Source: an uncultured Robinsoniella sp.
Lineage (GTDB): Bacteria > Bacillota > Clostridia > Lachnospirales > Lachnospiraceae
Length of the DNA stretch: 64,000 nt
NCBI GenBank assembly: GCA_900539655.1
Contig: UQCR01000016.1
Coordinates: forward strand, 16,733-80,732
Direction: 5' to 3'
Shown: positions 1-6,576 of the stretch, in pieces
Numbering within the stretch: the stretch's first letter is position 1
Layout: each line of letters starts with the position of its first letter
Position numbers and translations under genes: made by a program
The notes under the pieces: model-generated
Told to the model about the DNA's origin: nothing
The model's database searches: none
The model's input: only the letters and a program-made list of their open reading frames with translations

Positions 1-4
1 ACGC

Positions 5-1030
5 ATGGACATAAGCTACTTCCAAAAAATCAATAACACATATAAATCAAGTAGTAAGCAAGAATCGGCTTTATACATTTTGAATAAGCATGTCGACGAT
101 CATTTCTCAAATACCATTGATTATCATGTCGTCAAAAAAAATGATGAACCATTTGAGTTACTCATAATTAAAGATACAGATGGCAATTCTCACAAAAAAA
201 AAATTAAATCTAGACATGAAGATAAATTTAATCTTGGCGATTATATAGAATGGAATGGTCAAAAATGGATTATTATGTTAGTCGATCCAGATAGCAAAAC
301 ATACAACTCAGGATATATGTATTTATGTACCGTAATATTGAGGTGGCAGAATTCTGATGGTGATATTATTCAAAGGTGGTGTTACTCAGAGGATTTTACG
401 AAGTATGCATCCGGAGTCGGAGGAAATAACATTTTACCGATTGGAGATAATCAATATGGATTAACAATTCCTGTAGATCTTGAAACTAAAAAGCTATCTC
501 GAGATATGCGTTTTTCAATTGATTTAAATGATGCTATTGTACCAGATATTTACTTGTTGACAAATAGAAAAGTTCTATTAAGTGATAACCAGTATTTTTA
601 TCGTGGGGGATTAATGAATTTGACTTTATCTTACGGTTCTTTTAATAAAAACAAAGATAAGTATATTACATTGGAATCTGGAGAAAAAGTATGGATTGCA
701 GATTATGTAGACAAGCCCATATCTCCTCCCTCTCTCGATGAAACATCAGTTTTGTCTTCTATCGAAGGAAGTAAAAGCCTCAAAATTGGATATCCAAGAA
801 CATATACTGTTTCTTTTGCTGATTCAGAAGGAAATAAGATTTCGGATGTAGATTTTGATTGGGTTATAAAGAGCACATTCAGCGATAAGATAATTCAGGA
901 AACTGATCATGATACGATTAAACTTCGAGTAAAAGACGAGGACTGCATTGGCAGTTCTTTTTTATTGCAAGTGTTAATAAGCGGTATCGTTAGCAGCGAA
1001 ATTTCTATTATGATTATGGATATATATTAA
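5..1030 (+). CDS. Phage structural protein, probable head-tail connector or neck
   Basis: Open frame of 341 residues whose first ATG is four bases into the window, so a longer N-terminus cannot be excluded. It has no membrane segment and no enzyme motif. The last ~90 residues alternate short beta strands in the manner of an immunoglobulin-like domain, which is common on virion surface proteins. It is followed at 1046 by another late gene with a strong ribosome site, and lies upstream of the tail tube and tape measure genes, where siphoviruses keep head-closure and neck proteins. The role is inferred from position only; I do not recognise the family. Confidence 0.5.
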   Translation: MDISYFQKINNTYKSSSKQESALYILNKHVDDHFSNTIDYHVVKKNDEPFELLIIKDTDGNSHKKKIKSRHEDKFNLGDYIEWNGQKWIIMLVDPDSKTYNSGYMYLCTVILRWQNSDGDIIQRWCYSEDFTKYASGVGGNNILPIGDNQYGLTIPVDLETKKLSRDMRFSIDLNDAIVPDIYLLTNRKVLLSDNQYFYRGGLMNLTLSYGSFNKNKDKYITLESGEKVWIADYVDKPISPPSLDETSVLSSIEGSKSLKIGYPRTYTVSFADSEGNKISDVDFDWVIKSTFSDKIIQETDHDTIKLRVKDEDCIGSSFLLQVLISGIVSSEISIMIMDIY

Positions 1031-1045
1031 GGAGGGGATGCTGAT

Positions 1046-1528
1046 ATAGATACTGTTTTAAAAGATATAGGCGCCTATAAAAATAAACTTATTTCGGCTT
1101 TTCTGAATTCCCCCGATATCTGTGAACTGATGCTTGGGAAATCATATACGGAGGACGATGTGGATAATGTAGTCTATGATCAGATATTTCCATATTTATA
1201 TGTGGATGACACGCAAACACAGGAAAAGTCTTACATATGTCTAGAAGTAGACATACCACGCACTTCTAATTTCACCATAAAAAATATGAAGCTGATTATC
1301 TGGGCATATTGCCATAAAGGTATTATGCGTTATTCCAAGAAGGGCTACGTTGGAACACGGGCTGATTGTTTATCGGATATGATAGACAGGGAATTAAACG
1401 GCTCACAGAAATTTGGTATCGGCGGATTGAAACTCGATTCCATGACGTACTTTATGCCAAGCAAAAATCATTACGGCAGACAGCTAATTTATACCATTCC
1501 CGAATATCATACGAAAGCGCAGGTGTGA
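1046..1528 (+). CDS. Small phage neck/tail protein with apparent ATA start
   Basis: The first ATG in frame is at 1130, but the frame stays open and protein-like back to the GGAGGGG site at 1031-1037. Read from ATA at 1046, the product starts with an Asp-Thr-Val-Leu-Lys helix and is 160 residues. No ATG, GTG or TTG lies between the ribosome site and 1130. Either translation starts at ATA, or two bases (TA, in the GATATAGATA run) were inserted after an original ATG at 1038, which now reads a three-codon dead end. The sequence has no motif I recognise. Placement between a connector-like gene and the tail tube suggests a head-tail joining role. The next gene starts two bases after its stop. Confidence 0.6.
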   Translation: MDTVLKDIGAYKNKLISAFLNSPDICELMLGKSYTEDDVDNVVYDQIFPYLYVDDTQTQEKSYICLEVDIPRTSNFTIKNMKLIIWAYCHKGIMRYSKKGYVGTRADCLSDMIDRELNGSQKFGIGGLKLDSMTYFMPSKNHYGRQLIYTIPEYHTKAQV

Positions 1529-1529
1529 C

Positions 1530-2291
1530 ATGAATCTATACAGCGCTTATGATTACCTATGTAATGAACCATATTACATAGAAGGAATCGGAAATGTAAG
1601 GTGCCCGACACTGCGTGAAATAAGAAGGATTACTTATAACCACTTTTCGCTGTTCTCAAATATTCTGTCTATGACGCTTGAAACTTATGTTGATACCTTT
1701 GGTCTTACTGAGGCATTTCAATCTTTAGACGAAGAACAACGGTCAAAATATTCTATTTTCTACCTGATGTTATTTGGCAATACACAGTTGCTTTTAAGTA
1801 TGCTGAAACTATTTATTGTCGACAGCATCAAGCTTAATGAAGAAACCAATGAGTTTATTACATATAATATGGATGAAAATGGAAAAGAAAACAACGTAGG
1901 AATTATTTGCAATGAGAATTTCGACACCTTACGGAATGAGCTTCAATGTATATTAGGCATTAAAGAGCCGGCAGAAAAAGAACAAAAGTTTAAAAATGAG
2001 TATGCCCGAAAAATGTATGAGCAATTTAAGCAGCACGCTCAAAAACAAAAAAAGGAAAGTGATGAAAACTTTGCATTCGATAATATGATAAAAAAATACT
2101 GCACTCATAACAAGGTAGGAATTAATATAATGAATGTATGGGATATGACATATTATCAGTTTGTTACCATGTTCAAAGAGTATGGTAATGGAAGGCAGCA
2201 TGACTTTAGTGATATGATGGCTGCAAACACTTTCTCTTATAAGAAATCCACCGATTATAAGGCGATGGACTACATGAAAAAAATTGAATAA
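1530..2291 (+). CDS. Phage protein of unknown function, tail-assembly region
   Basis: 253 residues with ATG start one base after the preceding stop, so probably translationally coupled. The first 120 residues are mostly helical and hydrophobic; residues ~150-180 are a charged Lys/Glu/Gln-rich helix that could be a coiled coil. There are no catalytic motifs, signal peptide or clear membrane segment. A Rho-independent terminator follows it and separates it from the tail tube gene. Position suggests a tail-assembly or connector function, but I do not recognise the family. Confidence 0.55.
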   Translation: MNLYSAYDYLCNEPYYIEGIGNVRCPTLREIRRITYNHFSLFSNILSMTLETYVDTFGLTEAFQSLDEEQRSKYSIFYLMLFGNTQLLLSMLKLFIVDSIKLNEETNEFITYNMDENGKENNVGIICNENFDTLRNELQCILGIKEPAEKEQKFKNEYARKMYEQFKQHAQKQKKESDENFAFDNMIKKYCTHNKVGINIMNVWDMTYYQFVTMFKEYGNGRQHDFSDMMAANTFSYKKSTDYKAMDYMKKIE

Positions 2292-2305
2292 TTATAAAAC
2301 TAATA

Positions 2306-2327
2306 CCACTGTTGATCAGTGGCTTTT
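2306..2327 (+). terminator. Intrinsic terminator or attenuator
   Basis: Perfect CCACTG/CAGTGG stem with a five-base loop, followed by C and six T. It lies between the gene ending at 2291 and the tail tube gene, and may reduce readthrough to set relative amounts. Confidence 0.75.
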
Positions 2328-2347
2328 TTATTTTAAGGAGGAAATTT

Positions 2348-3085
2348 ATGAACGATATTAATATGGCGAACAGGCAGTGTTGTGATCTCGATATTAGAGA
2401 TTATAAAACAAAAGCACCCTGGATGGATGCTAAATTCTGTAATACCACTACAATGGGATTCTCCAGTGATCCTGTATTTGCAATGAAAAAAGGGGCTAAG
2501 GCGATCAAGTTTGATAATCCTCTTGATGGTACTATTGCCCTAACATTCCAAATGGCTCCGTTTCGGCTTTATGCTATGCTGAGCGACGGTGAAGTAGAAA
2601 CTTCTGCTGTTATTGCAAGAAAAGAAACTGTCAAAGCAACTGCAGCTGGAACTCTTACTTTGTCAAATGTTCCGGTTTCCGGCACTGTATTTGTTTATGC
2701 GGAAGATGATTGGGGAGGCACAGCGATTAAGGGCACTGTAGCAGAAAAAGCATTTACCGCTACAACGGAGGGTGCTATTGCATTAAATACCTCATATGTT
2801 GTTGGTTACTTAGAAGCAAAAACTGATGGTGTCAAGAGAATTGTGTTCAATAATACAAGAGTACCAAAAGACTTCTATATTCAAATGTCTACATTAGACA
2901 AAAATGAATCTGGAGAGATTGTGCCGGTTAGAATGACAGCTTATAAAGCGAGCCCGCAGAGAAATCTCGACTTATCCTTCTCTTCTGAAGGAGATCCAGC
3001 AGAGATCACGATCACGTGTGACTGCCTGGAAGACGAAAATGGTGACGTTCTGGATATGATTGAAATCACTGACGAAGTAGCGTAA
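2348..3085 (+). CDS. Probable major tail (tube) protein
   Basis: 245 residues from the ATG at 2348, chosen because AAGGAGG lies just upstream; the frame is open further up without another good start. It is beta-rich with many Ala/Thr/Val residues, no membrane segment, and an acidic C-terminus (Cys-Asp-Cys then Glu/Asp runs). An insertion at residues ~85-165 looks like an immunoglobulin-like or bacterial surface domain, as seen on tail tube proteins of other siphoviruses. It sits before the small chaperone-position genes and tape measure, the usual tail tube location. Call is by position and composition, not by a diagnostic motif. Confidence 0.6.
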   Translation: MNDINMANRQCCDLDIRDYKTKAPWMDAKFCNTTTMGFSSDPVFAMKKGAKAIKFDNPLDGTIALTFQMAPFRLYAMLSDGEVETSAVIARKETVKATAAGTLTLSNVPVSGTVFVYAEDDWGGTAIKGTVAEKAFTATTEGAIALNTSYVVGYLEAKTDGVKRIVFNNTRVPKDFYIQMSTLDKNESGEIVPVRMTAYKASPQRNLDLSFSSEGDPAEITITCDCLEDENGDVLDMIEITDEVA

Positions 3086-3139
3086 GCATACATAGAGGGT
3101 GGGTAACAACTCATCCTCTTTTAAAGGAGGAATAATATA

Positions 3140-3373
3140 TTGATTAGAGAATGTAATGTATTAATGAGAAATAATCTTGTGATGGTAGTAGACTTTGATG
3201 GTAAAAAAGTCCAGATGCCAACGGATAACAGCGAAGAGGATAAAATTTATGTTGAATTACAGAATAATAAATTTACGGTAACCTCAAAAGATAAATATGA
3301 TAATTTTTCGAAACCTGTTAAAAAAGAAAAAGCTGTATTCAAAAAAGAACAGCGTGTGATAGATAATGAGTGA
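3140..3373 (+). CDS. Small phage protein after tail tube gene
   Basis: 77 residues starting at TTG 3140, nine bases after AAAGGAGG. N-terminal half is beta-like with a Val-Val-Asp-Phe-Asp-Gly-Lys-Lys-Val stretch; the C-terminal third is rich in Lys and Glu. In many siphoviruses this slot holds tail assembly chaperones; I see no slippery heptamer here, so the chaperone role is only positional. Confidence 0.55.
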   Translation: MIRECNVLMRNNLVMVVDFDGKKVQMPTDNSEEDKIYVELQNNKFTVTSKDKYDNFSKPVKKEKAVFKKEQRVIDNE

Positions 3374-3375
3374 TA

Positions 3376-3427
3376 AGGGAGTATAACACTTGTTATTTAT
3401 ACAAGATTGTTGTACTCCCTATTTTTT
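3376..3427 (+). terminator. Long-stem terminator or attenuator
   Basis: AGGGAGTA (3376-3383) pairs with TACTCCCT (3413-3420); inner CTTG/CAAG also pairs. A T run follows at 3422-3427. It lies directly after the gene ending at 3373 and before the next coding region, so it is an intergenic signal and rules out a start at GTG 3370 for the next gene. Confidence 0.75.
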
Positions 3428-3432
3428 ACGGA

Positions 3433-3627
3433 ATGGAGGTGATATTAATTAATACTAAAAAGTTTGATAAAGAATACAGTTGTCAGTGGACATTAGAATA
3501 TCTGTATCTGAAAAAATGTGGGATTCCGTATACATTTGTTAAAACGGAGAATAACGTAACCACTTGGAAATACAAAAAGAATTACCAGCTCTTCGATGCT
3601 TTGAAGAATTTCTATAAGAATTTATAA
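3433..3627 (+). CDS. Small phage protein, possible ATT start at 3448
   Basis: 64 residues if read from ATG 3433, but that ATG has no ribosome site in front. The strong GGAGGTGA at 3434-3441 instead points at in-frame ATT 3448, giving a 59-residue product that begins Asn-Thr-Lys-Lys-Phe-Asp-Lys-Glu-Tyr after Met. The remaining sequence (leucine/tyrosine-rich helix, then Lys-Thr-Glu-Asn-Asn-Val-Thr-Thr-Trp-Lys-Tyr) resembles small proteins found between tail tube and tape measure genes in Firmicute phages. GTG 3439 is also in frame but overlaps the ribosome site. Function unknown. Confidence 0.6.
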   Translation: MEVILINTKKFDKEYSCQWTLEYLYLKKCGIPYTFVKTENNVTTWKYKKNYQLFDALKNFYKNL

Positions 3628-3646
3628 GGGAAGTAGGTGCCGATAT

Positions 3647-3763
3647 TTGAAGAAATTTCTCAAATCACAATGGGGAGCCGGGTTATTAGGATGTGTTTTT
3701 GGTATCGCCATTGCTAATTTGATTGTATTGCCGGCTATTAAATATTGGTTATATATTTTTTAA
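3647..3763 (+). CDS. 38-residue single-pass membrane peptide
   Basis: TTG start at 3647 with a weak purine-rich ribosome site (GGGAAGTAGG). After a basic N-terminus there is one uninterrupted hydrophobic segment of about 25 residues (Ala-Gly-Leu-Leu-Gly-Cys-Val-Phe-Gly-Ile-Ala-Ile...), then a short Tyr/Trp tail. Gene-end spacing is tight on both sides. Function unknown; a small phage membrane protein. Confidence 0.5.
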   Translation: MKKFLKSQWGAGLLGCVFGIAIANLIVLPAIKYWLYIF

Positions 3764-3796
3764 TAATTGTATTCACAAATAAAGAGAGGGTTTAAC

Positions 3797-3946
3797 ATGA
3801 AAAAAATTAAATTTTATTTAAAACAGTTCTTGCCATTAACTTATTATTCAAAATACAGAGTCCAGAATGGGTATAAAGAATTAGCAATCTGGACTCAGTG
3901 GTTTGGCAAACCTTTTAATATTAAAAGATTTACATTAACTAATTAA
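3797..3946 (+). CDS. Small basic phage protein
   Basis: 49 residues with ATG after AGAGAGGGTTTAAC. It is rich in Lys, Phe and Tyr (starts MKKIKFYLKQFLPL), with a predicted charge well above neutral and no membrane segment. Not recognised. Its stop overlaps the end of an opposing zinc-ribbon remnant. Confidence 0.5.
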   Translation: MKKIKFYLKQFLPLTYYSKYRVQNGYKELAIWTQWFGKPFNIKRFTLTN

Positions 3947-4047
3947 TGGAATTCCGTTCCATTACATTTTGGACACGGTGGCATAGTATCTGTATTATCA
4001 TCTAATACTACCACTTGTCCACATCTAAGTAAATTTACAAAATGTCT
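3943..4047 (-). pseudogene. Remnant of a small zinc-ribbon protein
   Basis: On the minus strand the frame reads Leu-Arg-Cys-Gly-Gln-Val-Val-Val-Leu-Asp-Asp-Asn, then Pro-Pro-Cys-Pro-Lys-Cys-Asn-Gly before the stop. The CPxC knuckle is convincing, but the first knuckle has only one Cys, there is no start codon downstream of the in-frame stop, and no ribosome site. It looks like a truncated zinc ribbon lying head-on to the phage genes. Confidence 0.35.
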
Positions 4048-4117
4048 CTACCAGACAAAGTTCAGTCGTCTGGCAGGGGCATTTTTACATGGAGAGTAAC
4101 AGACTGAACTACTCTCC
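4048..4117 (+). ncRNA. Paired hairpins with complementary loops (kissing-loop element)
   Basis: Hairpin 1 has stem CTACCAGAC/GTCTGGCAG (one mismatch) and an 11-base loop at 4057-4067; hairpin 2 has a perfect stem GGAGAGTA/TACTCTCC and an 11-base loop at 4099-4109. The loops are complementary over eight bases: GTTCAGTC (4060-4067) with GACTGAAC (4102-4109). A short T run (4082-4086) after hairpin 1 gives it terminator character. It precedes the RuvC-like gene by 24 bases and may control it. Seen by eye only; no known family assigned. Confidence 0.55.
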
Positions 4118-4141
4118 TCCCCCTATTAAAAGAAAGAAGTG

Positions 4142-4636
4142 ATGAAAATAAAAGAATGTATTATGTTAGCAATTGATTCCTCTACCTCAAAATCGGGGAT
4201 CGCTATTTTTAAAAATGGCGCCTATCAGGAAAGTAGCCTTTTAGATTGTACTAACTTTAAAAATATGGAAGATCGGTTCAAAGAGATGTCTTTGAAATTG
4301 ATCCATATATTAGACAAATACAAACCGTATATAATTTATATAGAAGAAACCGTTGTAAATAGAAATGTTGCCGTGCAAAGATTTCTCACCAGGCTCCAAG
4401 GGGTAATCTATGGCTATTGTGTACTAAATGACTGCGAGTTCAACACAATTAGACCGACATCGTGGAGAAAATTAGCTGGGATTAATCAAAAGGGTAAAAA
4501 ACGTGATGATTTGAAGAAACTTGCTATTAATGCAGTATATCAGCGATTAGGAATTATTGTTGGCGATGATGAAGCTGAAGCTATTCTTATTGGAATTGCT
4601 GCTCTGGAGTTATATAAACAAAGGACACCTGTATGA
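4142..4636 (+). CDS. RuvC-like endonuclease of phage type
   Basis: 164 residues from ATG 4142 (GTG 4139 is also possible). It has an RNase H fold signature: strand one Leu-Ala-Ile-Asp-Ser-Ser-Thr-Ser-Lys-Ser-Gly with the first catalytic Asp, the second acidic strand Ile-Tyr-Ile-Glu-Glu-Thr, and a final Asp-Asp-Glu-Ala-Glu-Ala helix supplying the last acidic residues. RuvC-type phage nucleases cut branched DNA such as replication and recombination junctions. It is about the usual size of the family. It lies among neck/tail genes rather than replication genes. The next gene overlaps its stop by four bases (ATGA type), so they are coupled. Confidence 0.75.
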   Translation: MKIKECIMLAIDSSTSKSGIAIFKNGAYQESSLLDCTNFKNMEDRFKEMSLKLIHILDKYKPYIIYIEETVVNRNVAVQRFLTRLQGVIYGYCVLNDCEFNTIRPTSWRKLAGINQKGKKRDDLKKLAINAVYQRLGIIVGDDEAEAILIGIAALELYKQRTPV

Positions 4637-4857
4637 CATCGATGGAATTAGAAAAATTTATATTCGAAAGAAATCATCAACTATCACGCGAAGAGATATT
4701 GCAAGTAATTAATGTAACGAAAAACCCAATGATTGACCATATTTTATTTAATAATGGAGAGTGGTCTATGTGGGATAAATCTGGTAGTTTTTATTGTTTT
4801 ACTCAAAAAAACAAGTTAAAAGGAGAATATAATGCCCAGAATAAAAACAGTTATTGA
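4633..4857 (+). CDS. Small phage protein coupled to the RuvC-like gene
   Basis: 74 residues beginning at ATG 4633 inside the end of the RuvC-like gene. Acidic N-terminal helix, then a Trp/Phe/Tyr-rich C-terminal half (Gly-Glu-Trp-Ser-Met-Trp-Asp-Lys-Ser-Gly-Ser-Phe-Tyr). No recognised motif. The next small gene starts within its last 26 bases. Confidence 0.5.
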   Translation: MTSMELEKFIFERNHQLSREEILQVINVTKNPMIDHILFNNGEWSMWDKSGSFYCFTQKNKLKGEYNAQNKNSY

Positions 4858-5011
4858 AGATAAAAATAAAATAACAACTATTAAAGAAGAGGATGATTGT
4901 ATTACATTAGGAGTATATGAAAAAAAAATGACACCTAATTTTATAGGCGCCATTCAAAACGGTACAAAAATCACTGCAACAAAAAACAAAATCACATTTC
5001 AAGTACTGTAA
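4832..5011 (+). CDS. 59-residue phage protein
   Basis: ATG 4832 preceded by AAAAGGAGAAT at good spacing. The product is beta-like, starts MPRIKTVIEDKNKITTIKEE, with many Ile, Thr and Lys residues, and is unrelated to anything I recognise. It ends 20 bases inside the tail of the convergent minus-strand gene. Confidence 0.5.
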   Translation: MPRIKTVIEDKNKITTIKEEDDCITLGVYEKKMTPNFIGAIQNGTKITATKNKITFQVL

Positions 5012-5234
5012 ACACACCATTGCCATTATCTTTTAGTTTCCGATTGGTTTTAATTATAATTTTGTTTGCATATTCTATTGTTTCAATTTCAAAACCGTTT
5101 GGATAAGTAGATTTGCGATGAATACAGTCCGCTGTAATTTTTAAATTTTCTTGTTTGATTTCAGAGAAATCTTTGCAAAATCCAGAGGTGTCAAGCGAAT
5201 ACTCACCATTACCAGAAAACGTATATTCGTACAT
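4992..5234 (-). CDS. 80-residue protein on the opposite strand within the late operon
   Basis: The minus-strand ATG at 5234 is preceded by AAAGGAG at ideal spacing, which makes this a real gene rather than a shadow. The product is beta-rich, with an Asn-Gly-Glu-Tyr start and several Lys-Ile-Ile-Ile-Lys type strands, and has two Cys. It reads against the late genes and converges on the gene ending at 5011. Function unknown. Genes of this kind are often transcribed in the lysogen. Confidence 0.55.
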   Translation of the reverse strand: MYEYTFSGNGEYSLDTSGFCKDFSEIKQENLKITADCIHRKSTYPNGFEIETIEYANKIIIKTNRKLKDNGNGVFTVLEM

Positions 5235-5368
5235 ATAAAAACTCCTTTCTATGATTACTTGGCTTAAATGCCTGTAAGTAAATTATAGAGGAAAATAAAG
5301 GAAATATCAACAATAACATTTAGATTATCAGCTTATTTAAAAGCTGTTTTAACATTGGAGGAAAAATT

Positions 5369-6124
5369 ATGAATTTTAATATTACAAAAACTGTTTTAAC
5401 ACTAAAAGAAGCAAATGACTTTATCAATAATGTTGCTTATGCTGGATTCTCAAAAACTGAGGATGGATCAATTCAATACAGTCCATTCTTTCAGAAATTG
5501 GAATTAAAATCTAATTTTCTGGATTATTACACCGATTATCAGCACCATGAAAAGGTTGCGGATGATTATGCGGATTTTGCAAATTTTGACTTTGAATTTG
5601 ACAGTAGAACAAGCCGAATCTACTCTTCCATTCAGTTCAAAGATATCCTGGAGTACATAGATGAAAAGGTGGAATATATTAAAAGTCAGGCTTTTTCTAA
5701 TTCAAACACAAATGATAAAAATTTCGAAGAACTGTTTGTTATGTATTTGTCACCATTAGTCTCCAAACTGAATGAGATGTGTGAAAAAGAAACGCAGCGT
5801 ATAGAACATGAAACCAAAGCTCTTATGGAAGCCGAAAGATTATCAAAAGCCCAGACAAAACAACTGGAATATTTAAATGCGGTAAACGAAAATTTCACTC
5901 CCGAAGAACGTGCTAATTTAGAGAAATCTATGGCTGATAAAAATGTAGATATGAATGATCTTTTATCTACATTAGCCGATAAGTATTTTATGAGCGACAA
6001 ACACAATGACAACATCGAAAGTCTATTTGGTAGCCAGCAGGAAACTATCAAAAAACAGAATGCGGAGATTAAAGAACTGAAATCCAAAGAGAATGCCCGT
6101 AATGTAATCAACTATAGAAATTAG
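5369..6124 (+). CDS. Phage protein with C-terminal coiled coil
   Basis: 251 residues, ATG preceded by TTGGAGGAAAAA. The first ~110 residues are mixed and acidic, including an Asp-Tyr-Ala-Asp-Phe-Ala-Asn-Phe-Asp patch; residues ~125-245 are almost wholly charged helix with Glu/Lys heptads (Glu-Thr-Gln-Arg-Ile-Glu-His-Glu-Thr-Lys), typical of a long coiled coil. It lies two genes before the tape measure. Family not recognised; a tail scaffold or chaperone role is a guess. Confidence 0.55.
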   Translation: MNFNITKTVLTLKEANDFINNVAYAGFSKTEDGSIQYSPFFQKLELKSNFLDYYTDYQHHEKVADDYADFANFDFEFDSRTSRIYSSIQFKDILEYIDEKVEYIKSQAFSNSNTNDKNFEELFVMYLSPLVSKLNEMCEKETQRIEHETKALMEAERLSKAQTKQLEYLNAVNENFTPEERANLEKSMADKNVDMNDLLSTLADKYFMSDKHNDNIESLFGSQQETIKKQNAEIKELKSKENARNVINYRN

Positions 6125-6132
6125 GTGATAAA

Positions 6133-6531
6133 ATGGCAGTAATAAATTCAATTGGAGCATTAAAAGCGATTGCGCTCCAAAAAATGACAGCGGCTCATAA
6201 CGAGGCAAGAGCAGCCTCATTTGTTGATTTAGAAATGGAAGTCGGGCATTATTATGACGGAACTGTACCAGATGTTTATATACGTACCGGCACACTCATG
6301 GAATCGCCCGATGTCAGCCCCGTATCCAAAGGCGGAAATTCTGTAGAATTTGAAGCCAAGATGGATGACAGTATATCTTATAGTACCGGTACCTATAATG
6401 GATTACAGGTAATAACCGCTACCAACGAAGGAACAAGCGGTACAATTGGTAATCATGGATACTGGGAACGGGCAAAAGAAGAAATGAAGGACAATACCAT
6501 TAGTACATATTCAAAATATTTTAGTAGATAA
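6133..6531 (+). CDS. Probable tail completion/neck protein
   Basis: 132 residues, ATG eight bases after the previous stop with an AGGTGATAAA ribosome site. The layout (N-terminal helices rich in Ala/Glu, then Thr-Gly-Thr-Leu-Met-Glu-Ser-Pro and short beta strands with Ser-Tyr-Ser-Thr-Gly-Thr-Tyr) resembles HK97 gp10-type tail completion proteins, where a hallmark Tyr-x-Thr-Gly-x-Leu stretch is common. A terminator follows and then the tape measure gene. Moderate support from pattern and place. Confidence 0.5.
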   Translation: MAVINSIGALKAIALQKMTAAHNEARAASFVDLEMEVGHYYDGTVPDVYIRTGTLMESPDVSPVSKGGNSVEFEAKMDDSISYSTGTYNGLQVITATNEGTSGTIGNHGYWERAKEEMKDNTISTYSKYFSR

Positions 6532-6555
6532 GCATCTCACATGAGGTGCTTTTTT
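6532..6555 (+). terminator. Terminator before tape measure gene
   Basis: GCATCTC/GAGGTGC stem (one wobble) with a four-base loop, followed by six T. It separates the neck gene from the tape measure gene. Confidence 0.7.
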
Positions 6556-6576
6556 AATGTAAAAAGGGGGATTTAA

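Noticed and set aside
3370..3432. Coding start at GTG 3370
   Set aside because: This part forms the long terminator stem 3376-3420 and lacks a ribosome site.
3140..3627. Programmed frameshift between tail chaperone genes
   Set aside because: No X-XXY-YYZ slippery site is visible before the stop at 3373, and a terminator hairpin separates the two frames.
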